From CSP1-8 sp049688015 (GTDB lineage Bacteria > Desulfobacterota > Deferrimicrobia > Deferrimicrobiales > Deferrimicrobiaceae): a stretch of 14,122 nt of DNA. The stretch covers positions 1 to 14,122 of the forward strand of contig JBAVJZ010000127.1 of the NCBI GenBank assembly GCA_049688015.1, read 5' to 3'. The number at the start of each line of letters is the position of its first letter. Position 1 is the first letter of the stretch. The translations under genes and the position numbers were made by a program. Of this stretch, positions 1-6,606 are shown piece after piece. The notes beneath the pieces were generated by a model. It made no database searches and was not told the origin of the DNA. It worked only from the letters and a program-made list of their open reading frames with translations.

Positions 1-789
1 GACGATCTGGGGGTGAAGCACCGCGTGTGGACGGTGGACGACCCGGCGGTTCTCGCTGCCGCTGCCGGGCAGATGCGGGACAGGAAGATCTTCATCGCGG
101 ACGGGCACCACAGGTACGAGACGGCGCTCGCCTTCCGGGACGAGATGCGGGAAAAACACGGCATGAGGGAGGCGGCGGCGTACGAACACGTCCTCATGTT
201 CCTGTGCAACATGGACGACGAAGGGATCGTGATCCTTCCCACCCACCGGGGCGTTCATTCCCTCGCGGGATTCACGGAGGATTCGTTCGCCGAAAAGGTG
301 AGGGCCTATCTTCCCATGGAAACCCGAAAGGGCTCCCCGGAGGACGCGATGCGCGCGGTGGAGGCGGCCGGGCGGGAGGGCAAGGCCATCGCCTGGAGTG
401 CCGGCGGAGACCGGTTCCACCTCGTCACCTTTCCCGATCTGCCGCGGTTCTGCGAAGAACGGCTGGCCGGATTCCCCGCTTCGCTGCGCATGCTCGACGT
501 GGTGATGCTGCACGGTTTCCTGTTCGAGCAGGTCCTTGGCATCACCCCGGAGGCGGTGACCGCCGGGCAGCACGTAAGGTATTACAAGGATCCCGCCGTT
601 GCGGCGGCCGACCTGGCCGGCGGCTCGATCCAGGCGGCGTTTTTCCTGAACCCCGTCACCGTCGAGGAGTTCCGGGACGTTTCCCTCTCCGGCCACGTCC
701 TTCCCCAGAAAACCACCTTCTTCTATCCGAAGATCCTGACGGGGCTTTTGATCCATTCCGTGCGGGGAGATGAAACGCTGCCGGGATAG
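1..789 (+). CDS. DUF1015 family protein, C-terminal part (5' end outside window)
   Basis: The reading frame is open from the left edge, so the gene starts outside the window and its last 262 residues are visible. The motif IADGHHRYETAL (about residues 33-44 of the visible part) and the C-terminal stretch LPQKTTFFYPKILTGLLIHS are typical of the DUF1015 family (PF06245). This is a widespread, soluble family whose biochemical role is not established to my knowledge. No signal peptide or membrane segment is visible in this part. The stop codon lies inside the next gene: the last 20 bases overlap the trmN6-like gene, which suggests co-transcription and translational coupling. The family call is firm, the function is unknown. 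Confidence 0.88.
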   Translation, partial: DDLGVKHRVWTVDDPAVLAAAAGQMRDRKIFIADGHHRYETALAFRDEMREKHGMREAAAYEHVLMFLCNMDDEGIVILPTHRGVHSLAGFTEDSFAEKVRAYLPMETRKGSPEDAMRAVEAAGREGKAIAWSAGGDRFHLVTFPDLPRFCEERLAGFPASLRMLDVVMLHGFLFEQVLGITPEAVTAGQHVRYYKDPAVAAADLAGGSIQAAFFLNPVTVEEFRDVSLSGHVLPQKTTFFYPKILTGLLIHSVRGDETLPG

Positions 790-1507
790 GGAGAAATCGA
801 TCCTCCCCTTCCGGGTGGATCAACCGGAGAGCGGGTACCGGTTCTCCATCGACTCCGTGCTGCTCGCCGATTTCGCCTCTCCCTGGTGCGGCAGGTCGGT
901 CCTCGACCTGGGCACCGGGTCGGGGGTTGTTCTCCTTTTACTGGCCCGGCAGTGCGCCGTTCTGAAAAAAGGGGTGGGCGTGGAGATCCAGCGGCCGTTG
1001 TGGGAGTCCGCCCGCCGGAACATCGAGGAGAACGGACTCGGGGACCGCCTGTCCGCGGTCCTGGGCGATCTCCGGGACGACGTCCCCGGACTCTCCCCGC
1101 GGTCGTTCGACCTCGTTGTCGCCAATCCTCCGTACCGGAAAGTCGGCGAGGGCAGAAGGAACCCGGACCCGGGCAAGGAGATCGCCCGCCACGAGGTGGC
1201 GTGCACCCTGGCGGACGTATTCTCCGCCGCGCGGAAGTACCTCGCTTTACGGGGCAGGTTCGCCCTGGTGTGCCCCTCGCCCCGCCTGCCGGAGTTGTTC
1301 GCACTGGGTGCGGCCGCGGGGATTCCGCCGCAGACCGTCCGGTTTATCCACCCGCATGCGGAGGAGCCGGCAAACCGGGTGCTGGTGGCGGGAAGCAGGC
1401 GGAAGGCACAGGAGATCGCCGTCCTGCCCCCCCTCGTCGTCTATTCGTCCCGGAGACGGTACCATCCGGAAGTCGAGGGGATGTTCTCGAATTTTTTCCG
1501 CCGGTAG
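770..1507 (+). CDS. trmN6: tRNA1(Val) (adenine(37)-N6)-methyltransferase-like protein (TrmN6/YfiC family)
   Basis: A 245-residue class I S-adenosylmethionine-dependent methyltransferase. The SAM-binding motif LDLGTGSG is at residues 45-52, the acidic end of strand 2 (GVEIQ) near 70-74, and the catalytic motif NPPY at 119-122. NPPY marks enzymes that methylate an exocyclic amino group, here probably N6 of adenine. The N-terminal block with YRFSIDSVLLADFA (residues 23-36) is typical of the TrmN6/YfiC group, which modifies A37 of tRNA1(Val), and sets it apart from HemK/PrmC. The ATG at 770 is preceded directly by GGGGAG, which is close for a Shine-Dalgarno site. An in-frame GTG at 815 is the alternative but would lose conserved N-terminal residues. 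The gene overlaps the DUF1015 gene by 20 bases and ends 19 bases before the converging dciA-like gene. The tRNA substrate is inferred from family membership only. Confidence 0.85.
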   Translation: MKRCRDREKSILPFRVDQPESGYRFSIDSVLLADFASPWCGRSVLDLGTGSGVVLLLLARQCAVLKKGVGVEIQRPLWESARRNIEENGLGDRLSAVLGDLRDDVPGLSPRSFDLVVANPPYRKVGEGRRNPDPGKEIARHEVACTLADVFSAARKYLALRGRFALVCPSPRLPELFALGAAAGIPPQTVRFIHPHAEEPANRVLVAGSRRKAQEIAVLPPLVVYSSRRRYHPEVEGMFSNFFRR

Positions 1508-1526
1508 TTCGGGCCGTTCCGGCACG

Positions 1527-2015
1527 CTAGCCCTTCCGGCGGGAGGATTTCCGGCAGATGGAGCGAAGGATCTCCCGGGTTTCGGGGTCCCGGACCTCCT
1601 CGAGACCGCTCGGCACGTGCGGAGAAAAGCGGTCGTGGTCCGCATCTCCATCCTCCCTCGAGGTTTTCCTCTCCTCTCCGGGGAATTTTTCCCCGGCTGC
1701 CGGGACGCCGGAAAGGCAGCTTGCGGCATCCACGAGGAAACGGATCTCCCGGACCTTCTCCTCGCCCGCGACGGCCCGGATTCTCTCGAGCAACGCCGGT
1801 GTGGAGAGCTGGAGTTCCTGGGCCCACGAATGGTTCCGGACGAAGACCGTCAGCACGCCGTTCCGGACCTTTCCCGGGGCCGTCTTGTCGCTCAGGAGGG
1901 GGCCGACGATCTCCTCCCAGGACCGAAGAAGACGCACCTGGATCGCGGCGGCGGGCAGACGAAGCGTGTCCGCGAGAATCGATTCCAGGATCGACGACAG
2001 GTTCCTGATGCTCAC
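1527..2015 (-). CDS. dciA: DciA-like protein (DUF721), predicted replicative helicase loader
   Basis: A 162-residue protein whose first 95 or so residues match DUF721 (PF05258): a helical start (SILESILADTLRL), the block SWEEIVGPLLSDKTAP, and a strand-turn-strand part with VFVRNHSWAQELQL. DciA is the helicase operator of most bacteria that lack DnaC or DnaI, and helps place DnaB on DNA. The last 65 residues are charged and look disordered, which is common and variable in this family. The start is GTG at 2015, whose last two bases begin the TGA stop of the upstream membrane protein (GTGA overlap), so translation is probably coupled. A longer version of the frame runs up to 2309, but that part reads over the conserved-looking membrane gene in another frame and is probably not translated. 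The DUF721 call is secure. The loader role follows from the family. Confidence 0.82.
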   Translation of the reverse strand: MSIRNLSSILESILADTLRLPAAAIQVRLLRSWEEIVGPLLSDKTAPGKVRNGVLTVFVRNHSWAQELQLSTPALLERIRAVAGEEKVREIRFLVDAASCLSGVPAAGEKFPGEERKTSREDGDADHDRFSPHVPSGLEEVRDPETREILRSICRKSSRRKG

Positions 2016-2281
2016 CGGCCCCCCTTTTCCGCGTGCCTGCGGGCCCTGCCTCCCGCGACCTGCCCCCCGATTGCGCAGAGGATGAAGAAGGGGATGAGCC
2101 AGGAGGTGACATGGTTGGCGATCCGGAGATAGGCGATCAGGGGAATCGAGAGATGAACGTAGACGAACCAGGCGAGGGAATATTTCCGCTGCCCTTCGCG
2201 CAGGTATCCGAGAGGGACATTGAGGACCAGTGCGGTAACACCGATTACGCCCATGAGAAATAGGATGTGGCTGTCCAGAAT
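2012..2281 (-). CDS. small three-helix membrane protein, unknown function
   Basis: A short hydrophobic protein of about 89 residues with three likely transmembrane helices: HILFLMGVIGVTALVLNVPL, YSLAWFVYVHLSIPLIAYL and SWLIPFFILCAIGGQVAGG, then a basic tail (GRARRHAEKGGR). Its TGA stop overlaps the GTG start of the dciA-like gene (GTGA), so the two are likely one unit. The start is unclear. The natural N-terminus seems to be at or just before LDSHILFL, but only ATT (2281) or CTG (2278) lies there. The ATG at 2254 would remove much of helix 1 and has no ribosome site. The GTG at 2311 gives 99 residues but would lie upstream of the transcription start set by the -10 box at 2313-2318. I know no function for it. 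Similar small proteins may exist in deltaproteobacteria, but I cannot check this. Confidence 0.6.
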   Translation of the reverse strand: MLDSHILFLMGVIGVTALVLNVPLGYLREGQRKYSLAWFVYVHLSIPLIAYLRIANHVTSWLIPFFILCAIGGQVAGGRARRHAEKGGR

Positions 2282-2312
2282 GATGGTTTCCCGCCCGTCG
2301 ATTCTGCACACG

Positions 2313-2320
2313 ATTATAAT
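2313..2320. promoter_or_regulatory. palindromic -10 box in the divergent promoter region
   Basis: ATTATAAT is its own reverse complement and gives a perfect TATAAT on each strand: 2313-2318 read on - and 2315-2320 read on +. It lies between the membrane-protein/dciA-like pair (-) and the DUF3343 gene (+, start 2363). On - a weak -35 (TTCTCC, 2336-2341) sits 17 bases upstream. On + no good -35 is visible. The spot is AT-rich compared with its surroundings. It is probably a bidirectional promoter, judged from sequence only. Confidence 0.5.
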
Positions 2321-2362
2321 GGAAAAACCGTTTTCGGAGAACAGGCGGCAGGGAGACAGCGA

Positions 2363-2629
2363 ATGGGGAAATCCGTTTCCCCGGAAATCGTTCTCATCTT
2401 CCGGGGGACGCACCAGGTGATGTCGGCGGAGAAGAACCTCAAAAAGGCCGGTGTGCCGATGAGGCTCATCCCCGTCCCAAGGCGTCTTTCCTCGGATTGC
2501 GGACTTGCCATACGCGTTTTCCCTAACGACAGGGATCGCGCCAGGGAGGTCCTCACCCGATCGGGCATTCTCCCGCGGTCGGTACATATCTTGCGTGAAG
2601 GAGATGTGTATGAGGAAGAACCCTTTTAG
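2363..2629 (+). CDS. DUF3343 protein, putative Se/S carrier-like
   Basis: An 88-residue soluble protein of the DUF3343 family (PF11823). The family pattern is clear: a first strand with IVLIFRGTHQVMSAEK (residues 9-24), the turn LKKAGVPMRLIPVPR (26-40), and the signature LSSDCGLAIRV with Cys46. This cysteine is the likely carrier residue. Family members often lie next to EF2568-type cysteine desulfurases and selenium genes (selD, yedF), so a role in passing sulfur or selenium has been proposed. Here such a desulfurase lies downstream at 4609-5769. The start ATG at 2363 has a good ribosome site, GGGAGA, about 6 bases upstream. A longer version from 2267 would cross the promoter. The C-terminus is acidic (EGDVYEEEPF), and its coding bases contain a strong ribosome site for an alternative start of the next gene at 2610. 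Confidence 0.85.
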   Translation: MGKSVSPEIVLIFRGTHQVMSAEKNLKKAGVPMRLIPVPRRLSSDCGLAIRVFPNDRDRAREVLTRSGILPRSVHILREGDVYEEEPF

Positions 2630-2663
2630 ACAGACATATCTTTCCGCCAGGGGGAAATTGGCA

Positions 2664-2692
2664 TTGACACGCGAGGATTTGCTAACTAATAT
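2664..2692 (+). promoter_or_regulatory. sigma-70-type promoter before the lytic transglycosylase gene
   Basis: A consensus -35 TTGACA (2664-2669) and a -10 TAATAT (2687-2692, 4 of 6 to consensus) are separated by exactly 17 bases. The predicted transcription start is near 2699, giving a leader of about 25 bases with a G-rich ribosome site (GGGGGG, 2715-2720) before the GTG start at 2724. The bases around it (2630-2700) are clearly richer in A and T than the coding DNA on either side, which fits a gap between genes. Confidence 0.65.
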
Positions 2693-2723
2693 AGGCACTT
2701 GTATTCTTGCTCGCGGGGGGAAT

Positions 2724-4607
2724 GTGGGCGGTTATCGCTGGGCGGTCATTCTTGCGGGAGTGACAATTTTCGGAAGCCTGTTGACAAGTCCTGTCCGGGC
2801 TTTCGCCACGGATACGACCCCATTTTCCGCGTTCCCGGCTGTCCTGGCTGCTCCGGCGATATCGGTTCCCAATCCTCCTTACCTTCCGCCGTACCTTCCC
2901 GCCGCCGTTTCGCCGCAGGCGCTGTATGCAACGAAGACGGACTCGCTTCGGCAACCGGGAGAGATCCCTGTGTTCTCCACGGTACTGGCAGGCGAAAGCC
3001 TCTCCGTGCCGACGGAGGCTGTCCGGGGTGAGATTCCGTCCGCGGGCGGCGTGCGGATTCCGCTGGCCGCACCGGCCGATCCTCCTGCCGCGACGGTCCC
3101 GTACCTGATCGCTCTCCGGGATGAGAAGGACGCCGATCTCGTGCTCTCGCCCCGGGATATCGACGGCCAGCTGGACGGGAATGTCGAAGGGGAACCGGTG
3201 GTGGAACTGGACGCGGGATATTTCGTCAATGCGCCGGAGGAGATCGAAAAGGGCGAGGACGGCAGCTACGCCGGCCTGACGCTCCGGATCGACAAATTCA
3301 TCCGGTATTTCCAGACCAGGGGGCGCGACAGGTTCGAGGTCTGGCTTTCCCGGTCCGGGAAATACTCGGACATGATGCGCAAGATCCTGGCGCAGTACGG
3401 GATGCCGGGCGATCTCGTCTATCTTGCCCTGATCGAAAGCGGGTTCTCCCCGCAAGCCTATTCGGTTGCCCGTGCGGCGGGCCCCTGGCAGTTCATCGCG
3501 GGGACGGGACGCCGGTACGGACTTCGGGTCGACTGGTGGGCCGACGAGCGCAGGGACTACGAAAAATCGACCCATGCGGCGGCGCTGTATCTCAAGGAAC
3601 TGTACGGGATGTTCGATTCGTGGCCCCTTGCCGCCGCGGCCTACAATGCCGGCGAAGGAAAGATCATGCGGGCCGTATCCCGTTACAAAACGGAGGATTA
3701 CTCCAAGCTCATCCGCTACCGGTACCTGTCCCGGGAGACGAAGGACTACGTCCCCAAGATGCTCGCGGCGCTTACGATTGCGAAGGACCCGGAAAAGTAC
3801 GGGTTCGGAGACGTGCTGTACGAGGATCCGCTGGAGTTCGACAAGGTTTCCGTTCCCGGCGGGATCGACCTGGCGGCGCTGGGAGACGTAATCGATGTGC
3901 CCCTGGAAATCCTGAAGGAATGGAACCCGGCGCTCAAGCGTTTCTGCACTCCTCCGAACGTGGAGGCGTACGAAATCCGCCTCCCCAGCGGGTTTGCCTC
4001 GGTTGCCGAGGAGCGGATGGAGGAGATCTCCAAGGAAGCGAAAGTCACGTTCCTCCTTCACAAGGTCCAAAAAAAGGACACGCTTGTCTCTCTGGCGAAG
4101 GAGTACAACACGCCCGTGGCCATCCTGAAAGAAATGAACGGTCTCCGGGGCGACTCCCTCCGCCGGACATCCCGCCTGATCATCCCGGTTACCGGTCTTT
4201 CCGGGGAGGAGTCGGCTCCCGGGACGAAAGTGTCCCCCGATATGCTCCGGATGGCGCACATGCGGGTGGACGAGGGGTATCGACGGGGGCAGAGGATACG
4301 GGTGCGACGGGGGGACACCCTGTGGAAAATCGCCAGAAGGGCGCGCGTGAGCGTCAATTCGCTGGCCCGGGCGAACAGGATGAAGACCAACAGCATCCTC
4401 CGTGTCGGCTCGATCATCCGGATCCCGGGCGCCGCCGTTTCGAGCTCCGGGAACGGGACCCGGCACGTCGTCCGCCGCGGGGAAACCCTCTGGTCGATCG
4501 CCAAGGCCCACGGCGTCACCGTGGACCAGCTTGCCAGGCGCAACAACATGACTCCCCGGGAATCGCTGCGGAGCGGCCGCGTCCTCCGGATCCCCACGGA
4601 GTCGTAA
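2724..4607 (+). CDS. mltD: membrane-bound lytic transglycosylase, MltD-like, with three LysM domains
   Basis: A 627-residue exported enzyme that cuts the MurNAc-GlcNAc bond of peptidoglycan by a non-hydrolytic (1,6-anhydro) route. A signal peptide (VILAGVTIFGSLL core, likely cut after AFA at residue 28) leads into a Pro/Ala-rich stretch and a linker. The SLT domain (GH23, about residues 195-330) has the catalytic Glu238 in ALIESGFSPQAYS, then AAGPWQFI and AAAAYNAGEG. Three LysM peptidoglycan-binding domains follow at about 445-490, 524-568 and 579-627. This order is that of MltD. No lipobox is visible, unlike E. coli MltD, so it may be released into the periplasm. I chose the GTG at 2724 because it begins at the signal peptide and follows the promoter at 2664-2692. 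An in-frame ATG at 2610 with an excellent AAGGAG site would add 38 residues before the signal sequence and overlap the DUF3343 gene. The gene lies between two genes of presumed Se/S metabolism. Confidence 0.9.
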   Translation: MGGYRWAVILAGVTIFGSLLTSPVRAFATDTTPFSAFPAVLAAPAISVPNPPYLPPYLPAAVSPQALYATKTDSLRQPGEIPVFSTVLAGESLSVPTEAVRGEIPSAGGVRIPLAAPADPPAATVPYLIALRDEKDADLVLSPRDIDGQLDGNVEGEPVVELDAGYFVNAPEEIEKGEDGSYAGLTLRIDKFIRYFQTRGRDRFEVWLSRSGKYSDMMRKILAQYGMPGDLVYLALIESGFSPQAYSVARAAGPWQFIAGTGRRYGLRVDWWADERRDYEKSTHAAALYLKELYGMFDSWPLAAAAYNAGEGKIMRAVSRYKTEDYSKLIRYRYLSRETKDYVPKMLAALTIAKDPEKYGFGDVLYEDPLEFDKVSVPGGIDLAALGDVIDVPLEILKEWNPALKRFCTPPNVEAYEIRLPSGFASVAEERMEEISKEAKVTFLLHKVQKKDTLVSLAKEYNTPVAILKEMNGLRGDSLRRTSRLIIPVTGLSGEESAPGTKVSPDMLRMAHMRVDEGYRRGQRIRVRRGDTLWKIARRARVSVNSLARANRMKTNSILRVGSIIRIPGAAVSSSGNGTRHVVRRGETLWSIAKAHGVTVDQLARRNNMTPRESLRSGRVLRIPTES

Positions 4608-4611
4608 ACTG
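4597..4611 (+). promoter_or_regulatory. ribosome-binding site and CTG start of the class V aminotransferase gene
   Basis: CGGAG (4597-4601) lies 7 bases before a CTG at 4609-4611, the normal spacing for a start. The site is inside the last codons of the transglycosylase gene, whose TAA is 4605-4607. In this frame a TGA at 4549-4551 closes the reading upstream, and no ATG, GTG or TTG exists between that stop and the conserved YLDNAATS motif. Confidence 0.6.
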
Positions 4612-5769
4612 CCCGACCCGCGTTCATTCGTCTATCTGGACAACGCCGCAACCTCCCTGCCCAAGCCGAAAGGTGTCGCCGAGTCCGTTGCCGGGGCGAT
4701 CCGTCGCGCGGGAAATCCGGGCCGGTCGGGCCACGCGCTCGCCATTCGGTCGGCACGGGACCTTTTCGTGGCGCGGGAGAGGCTCGCCGAGCTTTTCGGC
4801 GTGAAGGACAGTTCCCGGTTCGTGTTCACGGGAAACGCCACCGAGGCGCTGAATCAGGCGATCAAGGGGATTTTGCGACGCGGCGACCACGTCGTCACGA
4901 CCTCCGTGGAGCACAACTCGGTGATGCGGCCGCTCCGTCGGATGGAAAAAGCGGGCGTCAGCGTGACCGTGGTTCCGGCATCCCCCGACGGGGCCGTGGA
5001 GGCAAAGGCGGTAGCGGCCGCCATCCGGAAGAAAACACGGCTGGTGGCTGTCGTCCATGCGTCGAACGTGACCGGTGCGATCCAGCCCATCGAGGAGATT
5101 CTGCGCATCGCCCGGAAAGCCGGCGCCTACACGCTCGTGGACGCGGCGCAGACCGCGGGGTCGATCCCCCTCTCCTTTTCCGGCCTTTCCGCCGACCTGG
5201 TGGCGGCCCCCGGGCACAAGGGGCTCCTGGGCCCCCAGGGGACGGGTTTTCTTTATATCCGGGAGGGCGTTCCGCTCGTCCCGCTGATCGAGGGAGGGAC
5301 CGGCAGCCGCTCCGAGTCGGACCGCCAGCCCGACTTCCTCCCCGACGCCTTCGAGTCCGGGACCCTGAACAGCGTGGGGATCGCGGGTCTTTCGTTCTCC
5401 CTCGCCTGGCTGCTGCGCAGGGGAATCGACCGGATCCGCCGGAAGGAGACGGATCTCCTGGAGGAACTGGTGGAGGGGGTGGGCCGGATAGGCGGTGTGA
5501 CCGCGTACGGCCCCCGGGAGCCGTCACGCCGGGCTTCGGTCGTCTCGTTTCTCGTCGAGGGGATGGATCCCGGCGAGGTGGGGCGTCGCCTGGAAAAGGA
5601 ATCCGGCGTCCTGGTGCGGGCGGGACTCCACTGCTCCCCCAACTCCCACAGGACGCTCGGAACCTTCCCGGAAGGGACGGTGCGCGTAAGCCCGGGACCG
5701 TTCACCACCCGGAAGGAAATCTCCCGGTTTCTCCAGGGTTTGAGGAAGATCGCCGCATCCCGGCGTTAA
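4609..5769 (+). CDS. cysteine desulfurase-like class V aminotransferase, EF2568 type
   Basis: A 386-residue PLP enzyme related to NifS/SufS. It should remove sulfur (or selenium) from cysteine (or selenocysteine) as a persulfide. Visible marks are YLDNAATSLPKP at the N-terminus, NPGRSGHALA (typical of the TIGR01977/EF2568 subfamily), SVEHNSV, the PLP aspartate in LVDAAQTAGS, the PLP lysine K204 in APGHKGLLGPQGTG, and the likely acceptor Cys342 in RAGLHCSPNSHRTLGT followed by GTVRVSPGPF. Without non-standard initiation the first usable start is GTG 4768, which would remove 53 residues including YLDNAATS. I therefore place the start at CTG 4609, with a CGGAG site 7 bases upstream. It follows the transglycosylase gene by one base and probably shares its transcript. 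The nearby DUF3343 gene, a common partner, points to labile selenium or sulfur delivery. This role is inferred. Confidence 0.87.
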   Translation: MPDPRSFVYLDNAATSLPKPKGVAESVAGAIRRAGNPGRSGHALAIRSARDLFVARERLAELFGVKDSSRFVFTGNATEALNQAIKGILRRGDHVVTTSVEHNSVMRPLRRMEKAGVSVTVVPASPDGAVEAKAVAAAIRKKTRLVAVVHASNVTGAIQPIEEILRIARKAGAYTLVDAAQTAGSIPLSFSGLSADLVAAPGHKGLLGPQGTGFLYIREGVPLVPLIEGGTGSRSESDRQPDFLPDAFESGTLNSVGIAGLSFSLAWLLRRGIDRIRRKETDLLEELVEGVGRIGGVTAYGPREPSRRASVVSFLVEGMDPGEVGRRLEKESGVLVRAGLHCSPNSHRTLGTFPEGTVRVSPGPFTTRKEISRFLQGLRKIAASRR

Positions 5770-5823
5770 TCGGATAGCCCGGATCTCTTATCCCTGCGTT
5801 TTCCCGTGTCCCATCCCGGGTGC

Positions 5824-5839
5824 CCGGGTTTCGACCCGG
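5824..5839. terminator. UUCG-loop hairpin between converging genes
   Basis: CCGGGT, TTCG, ACCCGG form a perfect 6-base-pair stem with a TTCG loop on the + strand. It lies in the 94-base gap between the desulfurase-like gene (+) and the membrane-protein gene (-). Further repeats of CCCGGG and GGATAGCC surround it. No run of T follows on either strand, so it is not a standard intrinsic terminator. It may stall polymerase or protect the 3' end of mRNA. The rest of the gap shows nothing else. Confidence 0.4.
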
Positions 5840-5863
5840 ATAGCCAACGAGGAAGGGCTCCCG

Positions 5864-6535
5864 TCACACCTGTGCGGCGCGCAGGAGGAAGAGAATCGGG
5901 CCGGGAGTGATCGCCAGGCAAATCAATAGCAGGTACTTGGGGAACGGATAGAGCTTGCTCATTCCGGCGATGAGACCGATGCCGCCTCCTCCGCCGATGA
6001 GGGCGTTGCCGGGAACGTTGAACAGAATGCCGATGATGAGGTACCGGTGACGAAGGAGGAAAGGGATGGTCCGCGAAGGAGCGGTACTCGTGAGGAACCG
6101 GAGACGTTCCTCCGGACCGAGCGGAGCGAGAGCGTCGACCATTTCCTGGGCCCGGTTGAGGTGGAACCATCCCAGGGCGTGGGCGAGAAAGCGAGGCGGA
6201 AGGAACCTGCCGGACAGGAAGCTAAGCGATAAGGCGAGCACGGTACACAGGTAGACGAGTACGATTCCCTTGCTCCCGAGCATTGCCATGAGCATAAGGC
6301 CCAACTCGATGCCGGGGAGGAAGGGGATCGCCAGGAGGAGTATGTAGGAAGCGACCGTGGCGAACAGGAGGAAGGACGCCGCGTGCACATGCCGGGGCCA
6401 CATCTGGAAAGCGACGAGGTTCACGAGCCACCCCATCGCGTAATTCAGGAACACGAGTGTGGACAGGAAGAGTGCGATCTTGGCCGCGAGGCGGATTTTC
6501 CTGCGTTGTGCCTGGGCGTGGAGTTCCAGCGTCAT
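5864..6535 (-). CDS. polytopic membrane protein, possibly VTT/DedA-like
   Basis: A 223-residue inner-membrane protein with about five hydrophobic segments (roughly residues 18-42, 54-75, 78-108, 164-190 and 199-219) and a charged loop around 125-155 that is probably cytoplasmic. The segment after AIPFLPGIELGL (69-80) and the Gly-rich motif NVPGNALIGGGGGIGLIAG (173-191) recall the re-entrant loops of VTT-domain (DedA/TVP38) proteins, which act in lipid or undecaprenyl-phosphate flipping. The match is by eye and weak, so the function stays open. The start ATG at 6535 has a GGAAAGG ribosome site about 6 bases upstream. The gene follows the duplicated secreted protein on the same strand after 71 bases, with no clear terminator between them, so the two may be co-transcribed. 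Confidence 0.75.
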   Translation of the reverse strand: MTLELHAQAQRRKIRLAAKIALFLSTLVFLNYAMGWLVNLVAFQMWPRHVHAASFLLFATVASYILLLAIPFLPGIELGLMLMAMLGSKGIVLVYLCTVLALSLSFLSGRFLPPRFLAHALGWFHLNRAQEMVDALAPLGPEERLRFLTSTAPSRTIPFLLRHRYLIIGILFNVPGNALIGGGGGIGLIAGMSKLYPFPKYLLLICLAITPGPILFLLRAAQV

Positions 6536-6606
6536 GCATGCCTTTCCGGTCCGGCGTGCATCTTGCGTCGTCTAATGGATGAGGCGGAATCCGTTCCCGA
6601 TCCTTT

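Noticed and set aside
2016..2309. N-terminal extension of the dciA-like gene to 2309
   Set aside because: The added sequence is Arg/Pro rich, has no DUF721 similarity and overlaps the hydrophobic membrane gene in another frame. The GTG at 2015 with GTGA overlap explains the start better.
2682..4511. A 609-codon open frame on - opposite the transglycosylase
   Set aside because: It is antisense to a well-supported SLT/LysM gene, its composition is Arg/Pro/Gly rich and irregular, and it shows no family motif. Long antisense frames are common in GC-rich DNA.
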